A stretch of DNA of 64,000 bases from Pedobacter sp. Leaf176 (GTDB lineage: Bacteria; Bacteroidota; Bacteroidia; Sphingobacteriales; Sphingobacteriaceae). A program made the position numbers and the translations under genes. Below the pieces are notes generated by a model. That model was given only the letters and a program-made list of their open reading frames with translations, searched no databases and was not told where the DNA came from. Of the stretch, positions 16,978 to 25,416 are shown piece after piece. Location of the stretch: positions 1,012,853 to 1,076,852 of the forward strand of contig NZ_LMPD01000001.1 of NCBI RefSeq assembly GCF_001424305.1. The letters are read 5' to 3'. Numbering within the stretch: position 1 is the first letter of the stretch; each line of letters opens with the position of its first letter.

Positions 16978-17730
16978 TTAAAACTTATCTTTTGCAGCCT
17001 TCATGAAGCGGCTGGCAAATACAAAATCGTTAAGTTCTTTAATATCTGTATGCGCAATTTCTTTATTGCTGCCTTCCCAGAATTTTTTTCCTTCGTGTAA
17101 GAATAAGATATAATCGCCAATGCCCATTACAGAATTCATGTCGTGCGTAACTACAATAGTCGTTGTTTTAAACTCTTCTGTTAATTCCTGGATTAATTCG
17201 TCGATAACAATTGACGTTTTTGGATCAAGTCCGGAATTGGGTTCATCGCAAAACAGGTATTTAGGGTTCATTGAAATGGCACGGGCGATACCCACGCGTT
17301 TCTTCATTCCACCGGATAGTTCTGCCGGGAAAAGGTCGTTTTTTCCTGCCAGATTTACTCTTTCCAGACAAAAATTTACGCGTTCAATCTTTTCTTTACG
17401 GGTTTGGTCGGTGAACATATTCAGTGGAAACATAATATTGTCCTGAACAGTCATGCTATCAAATAGTGCAGATCCCTGAAAAAGCATTCCAATTTCTTTA
17501 CGTACTTCAATGCGTTGCTCGTAAGTCATTGGTGTGAAATCACGCCCATCGTATAATACGGAGCCTGAATCTGGCTGATGCAAACCAACCATGCATTTAA
17601 GGAGGGTTGTTTTACCTGATCCCGATCCACCAATAATCAAATTAGTTACACCCTCCTCGAATTTCCCTGAAATGCCCTTTAAAACTTCGTTTCCGGAAAA
17701 TGACTTGTAAATATCTTTAACTTCAATCAT
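16978..17730 (-). CDS. mlaF: ABC transporter ATPase, MlaF-like
   Basis: This 250-residue protein is the ATPase of a lipid-transport ABC system between the outer and inner membranes. Walker A is IGGSGSGKTTLLK, the signature LSGGMKKRVGIARA, and Walker B FCDEPNSGLDP. The GGMKKRV signature is characteristic of the Mla/MCE-associated ATPases. I start it at the ATG at 17730, whose A overlaps the permease stop (TAATG); the longer open frame to 17763 runs into the permease gene. The MCE substrate-binding protein (MlaD type) is not next door. Confidence 0.92.
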   Translation of the reverse strand: MIEVKDIYKSFSGNEVLKGISGKFEEGVTNLIIGGSGSGKTTLLKCMVGLHQPDSGSVLYDGRDFTPMTYEQRIEVRKEIGMLFQGSALFDSMTVQDNIMFPLNMFTDQTRKEKIERVNFCLERVNLAGKNDLFPAELSGGMKKRVGIARAISMNPKYLFCDEPNSGLDPKTSIVIDELIQELTEEFKTTTIVVTHDMNSVMGIGDYILFLHEGKKFWEGSNKEIAHTDIKELNDFVFASRFMKAAKDKF

Positions 17731-18464
17731 TATAATAAAAGTTGAGTAACTAAATAATCGCAAACCAAAATAGAAATACAGCTGATAACAACTGCTCTGG
17801 TGCTAGCCTGTGATACTTCTAATGCTCCGCCGCGAACGTAAAAACCTTCATAAGCCGGAACTGAAGTAATGATAAAACCGAAAACAAATGCTTTAACAAG
17901 GGCAACAGTAATCGTATACGGATTAAAATCTGTTGTGATGCCCTGCATGTATTCGGCAGGTGTTACTGCGCCTGATAATGAGCCGCCCAGATAACCGCCT
18001 GTGATGCTCAAAAACATTGAAATGATAACCAGCATCGGTACCATCGTTATGCCTGAAATAATTTTTGGAAGAATCAGATAGCCTGGTGCGTTAATTCCCA
18101 TTATTTCTAGCGCATCAATCTGCTCCGTAACGCGCATTGAACCGATTTCGGAAGAAATAGCTGAACCGATTTTTCCTGCCAAAACAATTGCACTGATTGT
18201 AGGACTCAACTCTAAAATGCTGGAATCCCTATTTACAGAACCAATAATTGTTTTGGGGATAAAATCGCTAACCAACTGGAAGGCAATTTGCAAGGTCATT
18301 ACGGCACCGATAAAAGTTGAAATGATGGCTATCAGACCTAAAGAACCAACGCCAACATAATCCATCTGTTTTGCGATTTCTTTGAGGTAAATCTTCAGTT
18401 TTTCCGGCTTTCTGAATACAGATTTAAGTAGCAGTATGTACCTGCCGAAATTGGTAAAATTCAT
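17730..18464 (-). CDS. mlaE: MlaE-family ABC permease
   Basis: This 244-residue integral membrane permease has five to six hydrophobic segments. The family blocks VGSLGLIAIISTFIGAVMTL (36-55), AGKIGSAISSEIGSMRVTEQ and IDALEIMGINAPGYLILPK are visible. It forms the membrane part of the phospholipid transporter with the MlaF ATPase encoded immediately downstream by one-base overlap. It is the first gene of the two-gene operon, so the MCE domain subunit must be encoded elsewhere. Confidence 0.95.
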   Translation of the reverse strand: MNFTNFGRYILLLKSVFRKPEKLKIYLKEIAKQMDYVGVGSLGLIAIISTFIGAVMTLQIAFQLVSDFIPKTIIGSVNRDSSILELSPTISAIVLAGKIGSAISSEIGSMRVTEQIDALEIMGINAPGYLILPKIISGITMVPMLVIISMFLSITGGYLGGSLSGAVTPAEYMQGITTDFNPYTITVALVKAFVFGFIITSVPAYEGFYVRGGALEVSQASTRAVVISCISILVCDYLVTQLLL

Positions 18465-18607
18465 TCCGTATTTATTTACTTGATTTAATTATGGTATCTA
18501 ATGTACAAAGAAACGATAAAAATGTTGTTGCGCTTTGTTAATTGGAAAAATATTCGTGGTTTTAAATATAAATATGGTTTTTTGCTTACAAATATTAAAC
18601 CATAAAT

Positions 18608-19297
18608 ATGAGAGCTGTAATAACTGGAGCAACTAAAGGCATAGGAAAAGCGATAGCGATGAAATTGTGGGAAAAAGGCTATGATTTGGCGCTTGTTGCC
18701 AGAAATATAAACGAACTGGAGGAATTACAGGCAACCTTATTATCAACGGGTAGGACCATCTTGATTTATGCGGTGGACTGTTCTAATAAAGAAGAGGTTT
18801 ATAGTTTTTTGAATTCCGTTGAAAAGGAATTTGATTTTACCGATGTTTTAGTTAATAATGTTGGTGCTTTCATGCCTGGAAGTATTTTCGATGAAGGTGA
18901 TGAAGTGTTTGAACGTCAACAGAATATAAATGTTAATGCAACCTATTACATCAGTAAATTTTTCGGAAAAAAAATGCGTTCCACACAACGTGGACATATT
19001 TTTAACATATGTTCGGTTGCCAGTAAAACGCCGGTAAAAAATGGCGGGAGTTATAGTGTAACAAAAGCAGCGATGTTAAGTCTTAATCATGTATTGCGGC
19101 AAGAGTTAGCGCCACACAACGTTAAGGTAACTGCTTTTTTGCCAGGTTCAACAAAAACATCATCATGGGCTGGAACAACAATTCCAGATGAAAAATTTGT
19201 ACAACCCGAAGACATTGCAGAAACTTTGATGACCATTTTAAACTTAAGTAAAGGGGTCAACGTTGACGAAGTGCTGATCACTCCGCTCGATTTTTAA
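18608..19297 (+). CDS. Short-chain dehydrogenase/reductase
   Basis: This 229-residue Rossmann-fold oxidoreductase has the cofactor motif TGATKGIG at 6-13, NNVG near residue 82, the catalytic Ser region (ICSVASKT) and YSVTK. The C-terminal region is short, with no extended substrate loop. The motif closely resembles FabG-like and sepiapterin-reductase-like enzymes, but the substrate is not identifiable. The next gene starts eight bases after the stop, so it may be co-transcribed with the PspC/LiaF-like genes. Confidence 0.92.
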   Translation: MRAVITGATKGIGKAIAMKLWEKGYDLALVARNINELEELQATLLSTGRTILIYAVDCSNKEEVYSFLNSVEKEFDFTDVLVNNVGAFMPGSIFDEGDEVFERQQNINVNATYYISKFFGKKMRSTQRGHIFNICSVASKTPVKNGGSYSVTKAAMLSLNHVLRQELAPHNVKVTAFLPGSTKTSSWAGTTIPDEKFVQPEDIAETLMTILNLSKGVNVDEVLITPLDF

Positions 19298-19305
19298 AAC
19301 ACAAA

Positions 19306-19992
19306 ATGAACAACGTTATGGAAAAGAAGCTTTTTAGAAACGAACACGATAAGATGATTGCCGGTGTAGCTTCAGGCCTTGCAGAATACATGCAGGTAGA
19401 GGTAACCATAGTTAGATTATTGTTTGCATTATCTACCATCTTTATGGCCGGAGGTGGTCTGGTAGCCTATATAATTATGTGGATTATCGTTCCGGTCAAC
19501 AACGACCCGGCTGCAAAATTTTCAAAATTTAATGACTATTTTAATAAGAACAATCCAAATCCATCACCTTTTGGCCAGGCAGACCCCTTTGCAGGTCCTG
19601 TAGGTTCTGGTAACGCCAACTGGTCTCAACCGATTAATGATAACCAGAAAACGCCGTTTGAAACGCAGGCAGATTTCAGTAAATTCAGCAAGCCGAATGA
19701 TACCGGACGGACCATTGGTGGTTTATTGTTACTAGTCGTTGGCTGTTTCTTTTTGATGCGTGAATTCGACTTCATCCCCGATTGGTTCAGATTCCGAAAT
19801 TTCTGGCCGGTAATATTCATTGCTTTAGGTATCAGTATTATAGCTAAATCTAGAAGAAAAAATGAATGGGCCGCCTTTCAAAATCAACAACAAGCGGCAG
19901 AAGAGCCTAAAACCGAAACGGTTACCGACGCAATCATTGTAGAAGAACCTAAGAACGATAATAATTCAACTCCTACTAACCCTCAAGTATAA
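19306..19992 (+). CDS. PspC-domain membrane protein
   Basis: This 228-residue protein has an N-terminal PspC domain at about 7-66: KKLFRNEHDKMIAGVASGLA, EVTIVRLLFALST and a membrane helix ending YIIMWIIVPV. A Pro/Asn-rich linker follows. A second hydrophobic region near 130-185 (GGLLLLVVGCFFLMREF, FWPVIFIALGISIIAKSR) matches the LiaF/DUF5668 type. The C-terminal tail is acidic. PspC proteins take part in envelope stress signalling. It sits four bases ahead of the LiaF-like gene, suggesting one operon and one complex. A Met at residue 5 is an alternative start. Confidence 0.9.
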   Translation: MNNVMEKKLFRNEHDKMIAGVASGLAEYMQVEVTIVRLLFALSTIFMAGGGLVAYIIMWIIVPVNNDPAAKFSKFNDYFNKNNPNPSPFGQADPFAGPVGSGNANWSQPINDNQKTPFETQADFSKFSKPNDTGRTIGGLLLLVVGCFFLMREFDFIPDWFRFRNFWPVIFIALGISIIAKSRRKNEWAAFQNQQQAAEEPKTETVTDAIIVEEPKNDNNSTPTNPQV

Positions 19993-19996
19993 TATT

Positions 19997-20974
19997 ATGA
20001 AACTGGATAGAATAATCTGGGGTATTCTACTGCTTTTTATCGGCGGTGTACTCTTAATGGAAAATTTTGGCGTAATTGAATTTTATTGGCGCAATGTATG
20101 GCATTTCTGGCCCGTATTTTTAATTATTGCGGGTGTTAATATCCTATTTAATAAAAATAACTCGCAAACAGGCAGCATGATTTCCATTGCTGTATTGGTT
20201 TTAACTTTGGGCTTTCTTTTTTTTAAGGGTCAGGAAGAACCAAACAGAAACTCCTGGTGGGGACATAACTTTAAAAAAGATATTGATGTAAATATTAATG
20301 ATAACGATAGTGAAAATGATGATAACGACAACGATACGTCGTTTAATCAGTTAAATTTATCTGAACCTTTTGCAGCGGTAGATGTGGCCAAGAAAACGGT
20401 TTTAAACATTTCAGGTGGGGGCATTTCTTTTAATTTAGATGGAGAAACAACTGATTTAATTAAAGCCGACGTGAAGAAAAGACATGGGGAATTTTCTTTA
20501 ACCAAACAAACCACAGATACCGCAACAGTTCTTACCTTTAAAATGGGCGACAAAAAGAACAAATGGAATTTTGGAGATGGTGGCAATGACGTAAATTTTA
20601 AACTTAATAAAACGCCTAACTGGGATATTGTTATGAAACTTGGTGCAGGTGAAGCAGATTTTGATTTCGCTGACTATAAGGTTCGTACTTTTCGTTTCGA
20701 CGGTGGAGCCGCTTCACTAGATATTAAAATAGGCGATTTATTGCCGATTTCTGATGTTATTGTGAAGTCAGGCGTTGCGGATGTAAAAATTAAAATCCCG
20801 ACCAATTCAGGTTGCAGAATCAAAACTAAAACAGGTTTGTCTGCAAAAGATTTTGAAGGATTTGAAAAACTAAGTGATGGCGTGTATGAAACAGCAAATT
20901 ATAAAACATCAACTAAAAAAATATTTATCAATTTGGATGGTGGATTGAGTAACTTTGAGGTATCAAGGTACTAG
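19997..20974 (+). CDS. LiaF-like membrane protein with C-terminal toastrack beta domain
   Basis: This 325-residue protein has N-terminal helices of the DUF5668 type (IIWGILLLFIGGVLLMENFG, HFWPVFLIIAGVNILF). An Asp/Asn-rich linker follows, and then a long beta-rich region (about 120-325) like the adhesin/DUF4097 toastrack of LiaF and related envelope-stress sensors. It is translated four bases after the PspC gene. The two proteins share the DUF5668 helix pair, which suggests they pack together in the inner membrane. The ligand is unknown. Confidence 0.85.
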   Translation: MKLDRIIWGILLLFIGGVLLMENFGVIEFYWRNVWHFWPVFLIIAGVNILFNKNNSQTGSMISIAVLVLTLGFLFFKGQEEPNRNSWWGHNFKKDIDVNINDNDSENDDNDNDTSFNQLNLSEPFAAVDVAKKTVLNISGGGISFNLDGETTDLIKADVKKRHGEFSLTKQTTDTATVLTFKMGDKKNKWNFGDGGNDVNFKLNKTPNWDIVMKLGAGEADFDFADYKVRTFRFDGGAASLDIKIGDLLPISDVIVKSGVADVKIKIPTNSGCRIKTKTGLSAKDFEGFEKLSDGVYETANYKTSTKKIFINLDGGLSNFEVSRY

Positions 20975-21012
20975 AAGCGTTAAGGTAAAAGCTTAAAGAC
21001 TAAGGTATTATT
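20975..21012 (+). repeat. Heptad repeat array
   Basis: In sevens the sequence reads GTTAAGG TAAAAGC TTAAAGA CTAAGGT. It belongs to the 7-bp-period family and sits between the LiaF-like and RDD genes. Confidence 0.55.
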
Positions 21013-21035
21013 AGTGTCTTTAAATATTAAATTCA

Positions 21036-21644
21036 ATGAATCCTGAGTATACAGTCGTAATTAATGGTAAACCACAAGGACCGTATTCTTTAGCTGAACT
21101 TGGGGGTTTGAATATCAAACCCAATACATTTATTCGTAAACCGGGAATGGACGATTATAAAGAAGCTCATGCAATCGCAGAATTGCGTGAGCTTCTTGGT
21201 TTTAGTTACCAGAAAACGGCACCTCAATATTTCGCAGCTTTCGATTTAAGGTTGCTCGCGTCGGTTGTAGACCACTTTTTAATTTTCGTAATTTATTGCT
21301 TGGCAATCTTAATCAGCTTTATTTTTATTGAAGGAAAAGATCAGCGCATCATGGCTTTTGTAACACCTTTGCCATTAATTTTTATCGTTAAACTCATCTA
21401 TGGTAGTTTTGCCGAGTCTTCTAAAACACAAGCAACTATCGGAAAGCGGTTGGCAAACATCAAGGTGACAGATTTAGAGGGAACCAGGGTTTCTTTCGGC
21501 CGATCAATAATTAGAAACGTTTCTAAAATACTTTCAGTATTACCTTTTTTCTTTGGTTATTTCTATAGTTTTCTAAATAAGAAAAACCAATGCTGGCACG
21601 ACGTTGCTGCAAACACACTAGTAATAAAAGATAGGCTGATTTAA
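21036..21644 (+). CDS. RDD-family membrane protein with N-terminal GYF_2-like domain
   Basis: This 202-residue protein starts with a GYF_2-type domain (residues 4-48: VVINGKPQGPYSLAELG, TFIRKPGMDDYKEA). After it come an RDD domain with AAFDLRLLASVVDHFLIF, two further helices, and the late block TIGKRLANIKVTDLEGTRVS. RDD proteins are poorly understood membrane proteins, often linked to ion or osmotic balance. The C-terminus CWHDVAANTLVI is typical of the family. It is a single gene between repeats; no partner is apparent. Confidence 0.92.
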   Translation: MNPEYTVVINGKPQGPYSLAELGGLNIKPNTFIRKPGMDDYKEAHAIAELRELLGFSYQKTAPQYFAAFDLRLLASVVDHFLIFVIYCLAILISFIFIEGKDQRIMAFVTPLPLIFIVKLIYGSFAESSKTQATIGKRLANIKVTDLEGTRVSFGRSIIRNVSKILSVLPFFFGYFYSFLNKKNQCWHDVAANTLVIKDRLI

Positions 21645-21706
21645 GGCTTGTCTGATTGTTAAATAAGGTTAATTAAAAAAGGAATCACTGTTTATTAATT
21701 AGTTTT

Positions 21707-23074
21707 ATGAAAACTAAATTCCTAATGAAATATTTATTTTTAACAGTTTTTGCTCTTACTCAATTAACTTTATTTGGCCAAATTGCTCCAGCTTCTTCAG
21801 GTAACGAAAAAGATGAATACAATTTAGGTTTCGAAAAAGTAAACCCTGTTTCCAATTCTTCTTTGGGCTGGAATACGGGCATCACTAAAAGTGGATTTAA
21901 AATTGGAATAGATTCTGCTGAAAAACACAGTGGAAAATACGCTTTATTAATCGAAAATATTGATCAAAATGTTGCATCAAATTATGCCATGACAAGTTTG
22001 TCTATTCCGGCAAAATTTGAAGGCTCTGAAGTAGAAGTGAAGTTCTACTTAAAAATGCAAAATGTTAAAGAACATATTGATTTTCCATTCAGAATTGATG
22101 ATGAAGATGATGATAAGTTGCAATTCACGAATTTATTAACTGAGAGAATATATGGTACGCAAAATTGGAAACAATATAGTTTGAAGTTACCACTTCAAAA
22201 AGAGGCGTCTAAAATTTATCTTTTTCCTTTGCTGTATGGACCTGGTAAAATGTGGATAGACGATGTTCAGGTATTGATTGATGGAGTAGATATCAGTTTG
22301 GCGAAAATCAAACCAAATTATAATCCGAATGCCCCGAAGGCCATTAATTATGGTAATAATGTGGCTGCATCTGGAAAGGTTAAAGTAAAAGAGGCCGAAT
22401 TATATTACGAAACCTATGGAAAAGGAGATCCTTTATTACTATTACATGGGAACAGTCAGTCCATCAATGTTTTCAAAAAACAAATCAAGGAGTTCTCAAA
22501 AACTTATAAAGTGATTGCGGTAGATACCCGTGGACAAGGTAAAAGCACGGATTATATTTCTGGGCCACTTTCATACAATTTGTATGCTGAAGATATGAAA
22601 ATACTGCTAGATTCTTTACACATCAGCAAAGCAAACGTTTTGGGTTGGAGCGATGGAGGAAATACGGGGTTAATTATGGCAGCCAAATATCCTGATTACG
22701 TAAAGAAGTTAGCTGTTAGCGGCGCATGTACAAATCCAAATGAGGCTGTTTCTGCAAATACGCTAAAAGAAGTTGGCGATGCCATTAAAAGCTTAAAAGC
22801 CAGGGATGATAAAAAATCGAAATATCAAGTTAAATTATTTACGATGTTATTAACCGAGCCACATATTACTCCCGGCGATTTAAAGTCTATTAAGTCACCG
22901 GTTTTAGTCATGGCTGGTGAAAAAGATATGATTTTAGAAAAACATACTAAATTCATTGCAGATGGTATCCCAAAATCACAGCTTTTTATTTTTAAGGGTG
23001 CTTCGCATTATGTGCCGGTGGAGAAGGTATCGGAATTTAATAACAAGGTATTGGTGTTTTTAGAATCTAATTAA
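21707..23074 (+). CDS. Exported alpha/beta hydrolase with N-terminal jelly-roll domain
   Basis: This 455-residue protein has a signal peptide to about residue 25. Residues 38-195 form a beta-sandwich of the carbohydrate-binding or S41-associated type (NLGFEKVNPVSNSS, SAEKHSGKYALLIEN, KMWIDDVQV). From residue 228 an alpha/beta hydrolase follows: LLLLHGNSQS oxyanion region, nucleophile Ser315 in GWSDGG, acid region MAGEKDM, and His in GASHYVPVE. The enzyme is probably periplasmic. Its substrate is unknown; an ester of a sugar or lipid is plausible. It is monocistronic. Confidence 0.9.
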   Translation: MKTKFLMKYLFLTVFALTQLTLFGQIAPASSGNEKDEYNLGFEKVNPVSNSSLGWNTGITKSGFKIGIDSAEKHSGKYALLIENIDQNVASNYAMTSLSIPAKFEGSEVEVKFYLKMQNVKEHIDFPFRIDDEDDDKLQFTNLLTERIYGTQNWKQYSLKLPLQKEASKIYLFPLLYGPGKMWIDDVQVLIDGVDISLAKIKPNYNPNAPKAINYGNNVAASGKVKVKEAELYYETYGKGDPLLLLHGNSQSINVFKKQIKEFSKTYKVIAVDTRGQGKSTDYISGPLSYNLYAEDMKILLDSLHISKANVLGWSDGGNTGLIMAAKYPDYVKKLAVSGACTNPNEAVSANTLKEVGDAIKSLKARDDKKSKYQVKLFTMLLTEPHITPGDLKSIKSPVLVMAGEKDMILEKHTKFIADGIPKSQLFIFKGASHYVPVEKVSEFNNKVLVFLESN

Positions 23075-23155
23075 TTCGCATCATTCAAATTCCGGCATGA
23101 GAAACGATTTTAAGTCATTCTCCCATCAAAATTCTCTCATTCAAAATTCTATCTC

Positions 23156-23163
23156 TATCTTTG
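23156..23163 (+). promoter_or_regulatory. Bacteroidota -7 box next to the ispG start
   Basis: TATCTTTG matches TAnnTTTG exactly and ends only seven bases before the ispG ATG. Transcription from it would give a leaderless or nearly leaderless message. The -33 TTG is not clear. Confidence 0.4.
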
Positions 23164-23170
23164 CAATCGC

Positions 23171-25168
23171 ATGGAAGATATATCAGTAAAACATGGTTTG
23201 GCAGGTGGTTATTGCAATAGTTTAACCACATATTCTAGGTTTTTGACCCGGGAAGTAAAGATTGGAGCTATCGCATTAGGTGGCCACAATCCAATCCGTA
23301 TCCAATCCATGACCACTACCGATACCATGGATACCATCGGAACTGTGGAGCAAACCATTCGAATGGTAGAATCAGGTTGTGAATATGTCCGGATTACGGC
23401 TCCGAGTATTAAGGAGGCTGAAAATCTGGCAAACATCAAAAAAGAATTGCGCTACCGCGGATATGATGTTCCTTTGATCGCGGATATTCACTTTACGCCG
23501 AATGCGGCGGAAATGGCAGCAAGAATTGTTGAAAAGGTTCGTGTAAATCCGGGTAATTACGCCGATAAAAAGAAATTTGAAAATCTAGAGTATACTCAAA
23601 ATACTTACACGGCAGAACTTGAACGTATCAACAAGAAATTTCTTCCATTAATTAAAATCTGTAAAGAATATGGTACCGCAATGCGCATTGGTACCAATCA
23701 TGGGTCACTTTCTGACAGGATTATGAGTCACTACGGTGATACACCCCGCGGAATGGTGGAATCGGCGATGGAGTTTATCCGCATGTGCGAAGCTGAAAAC
23801 TATTATAACCTGGTGATCTCGATGAAAGCCAGCAATACGCAGGTGATGGTTCAGGCTTACCGTTTGCTGGTTGATACGATGGTGAAAGAGGGGATGAATT
23901 ATCCGCTGCACCTGGGGGTGACTGAAGCAGGAGACGGTGAGGATGGTCGCATAAAATCTGCTGTTGGTATCGGAACTTTACTTGAAGATGGATTGGGTGA
24001 TACCATCCGTGTTTCTTTGACTGAAGACCCTGAATTTGAAGCGCCGGTTGCTAAAGCGCTGGCAGATAGATATGTTATCAGAAGTCAGATGTCGGAAGTC
24101 GGAGGAAGGAAAAGTGTTGGAGATAAGCAAAATTCCTACGGCAATCTTCGGACCTCGGACTTCGGACTCCCAACTTATAGCCCATATTCCTATACTCGAA
24201 GAACTACTCAGCCCGTTCAACACATCGGTGGCCATCATCACCCTTTGGTCATGATAGATGTTTCTAAAGAGAATCTTAAAGATCCATACTTTTTAAGCGC
24301 TGTAGGCTACAATTATAGTGCGGGTCTGGATAAGTATAATTTAGCCGATCAGGCTTGTGATGTAGTTTTTCTGGGTGATAGTTTGCCATCGTTTTCTTTC
24401 CCCGGAAATTTAAAGCAAGTTTACAATTACAGTACCTGGTTGGCATTAAAAGATAAGAACAATTGTCACCCTTTGTTTACGTTGGATGATTTCAATGAAG
24501 CAGGTGTTAAAGATGATCATTTGAATTTCGTGGAAATAGATGCCACACAATTTAACCATTTGTCTTTACATCAATTAATTAATGTCGTTTTTATTTTAAA
24601 AACCAGTGCCAATCACGGCATGGCCGAGCAAAGGTCGTTTTTTGTCGCCTTGCAGGAGAAAAACATTCAAACCCCGGTTATTATAAAAAGAACTTACGTT
24701 AATATGGAGGCTGACAATCTAATGCTTTACTCGGCAACTGATTTGGGGGCCTTATTGACCGATGGTTTTGGTGATGGTGTTTGGATTGATGCTCCAGGCC
24801 AGAATCTGGCATTATTAAACGCAACAAGTTTTGGTATTTTACAGGCAACACGGACAAGAATCAGCAAAACAGAATACATTTCTTGTCCGAGCTGCGGACG
24901 AACGCTTTTCGATTTACAGGAAACCACGCAATTGATTCGCTCCCGTACCGACCATTTAAAAGGTCTGAAAATTGGCATTATGGGTTGTATAGTGAATGGT
25001 CCTGGTGAGATGGCCGATGCGGATTATGGCTATGTAGGTACAGGTCCTGATAAGATTACATTGTATCGCGGACAGGAAGTCGTGAAGAAAAATGTAAATA
25101 CAGCCTTCGCCCTGGATGAATTGATTGATATCATTAAGGGTGATGGAAATTGGGTAGAGAAGCCCTAG
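23171..25168 (+). CDS. ispG: 4-hydroxy-3-methylbut-2-enyl diphosphate synthase (IspG/GcpE), long Bacteroidota form
   Basis: This 665-residue iron-sulfur enzyme makes HMBPP in the MEP isoprenoid pathway. The N-terminal TIM-barrel domain (about 15-300) contains REVKIG, QSMTTTDT, HFTPNAAEMAA and TEAGDGEDGR. A large middle domain follows. The C-terminal reductase part carries the 4Fe-4S cysteines in CPSCGRT and GCIVNGPGEMADAD. Residues about 303-336, encoded by 24077-24178, look foreign: their DNA is an inverted pair of AGTCSGA-type heptads, in frame, just before the conserved YSPYSYTRR block. The first ATG is used, directly after a -7 box. It is monocistronic. Confidence 0.96.
   Translation: MEDISVKHGLAGGYCNSLTTYSRFLTREVKIGAIALGGHNPIRIQSMTTTDTMDTIGTVEQTIRMVESGCEYVRITAPSIKEAENLANIKKELRYRGYDVPLIADIHFTPNAAEMAARIVEKVRVNPGNYADKKKFENLEYTQNTYTAELERINKKFLPLIKICKEYGTAMRIGTNHGSLSDRIMSHYGDTPRGMVESAMEFIRMCEAENYYNLVISMKASNTQVMVQAYRLLVDTMVKEGMNYPLHLGVTEAGDGEDGRIKSAVGIGTLLEDGLGDTIRVSLTEDPEFEAPVAKALADRYVIRSQMSEVGGRKSVGDKQNSYGNLRTSDFGLPTYSPYSYTRRTTQPVQHIGGHHHPLVMIDVSKENLKDPYFLSAVGYNYSAGLDKYNLADQACDVVFLGDSLPSFSFPGNLKQVYNYSTWLALKDKNNCHPLFTLDDFNEAGVKDDHLNFVEIDATQFNHLSLHQLINVVFILKTSANHGMAEQRSFFVALQEKNIQTPVIIKRTYVNMEADNLMLYSATDLGALLTDGFGDGVWIDAPGQNLALLNATSFGILQATRTRISKTEYISCPSCGRTLFDLQETTQLIRSRTDHLKGLKIGIMGCIVNGPGEMADADYGYVGTGPDKITLYRGQEVVKKNVNTAFALDELIDIIKGDGNWVEKP
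24082..24176. repeat. Inverted heptad element inside the ispG coding sequence
   Basis: The left arm reads AGTCAGA TGTCGGA AGTCGGA GGAAGGA from 24085. The right arm at 24145-24176 has the inverted pattern TTCGGAC CTCGGAC TTCGGAC TCC. About 30 bases separate the arms. The length keeps the reading frame open. Confidence 0.8.
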
Positions 25169-25229
25169 TTTTTACCGCACTTTCAGAGCAGTGTTCTTAG
25201 AACTGGGCTTTATTTGTCCTCGCCGGAAG

Positions 25230-25275
25230 GGCCTTTTTCTTTTGACACCAAAATAAGCAAAGGTGTCGCTTAAAA
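25230..25275. repeat. Small inverted repeat after ispG (GACACC / GGTGTC)
   Basis: TTTTGACACC and GGTGTC lie about 12 bases apart in a 248-base gene-free stretch; the short CGCCGGAAGGGCCTTTTTC in front of it is GC-rich and then T-rich. It may act as a weak terminator for ispG but is not convincing. Nothing else is seen in 25169-25416. Confidence 0.35.
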
Positions 25276-25416
25276 TTTTTGTATTAATTTTCTGCTTAGG
25301 CTTGGTTCGTGGATTCCCAAAAATTTGTTAGGCCAATTTAAGTAGAAAGAAGAAATAGTGCTTCGGCCTGGCTAAATGGAAATACAAATTTTATAATAAA
25401 AACCAAAATTACCTCT

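Noticed and set aside
17731..17763. A longer N-terminus for MlaF
   Set aside because: It lies inside the permease gene; the coupled ATG at 17730 fits the family start.
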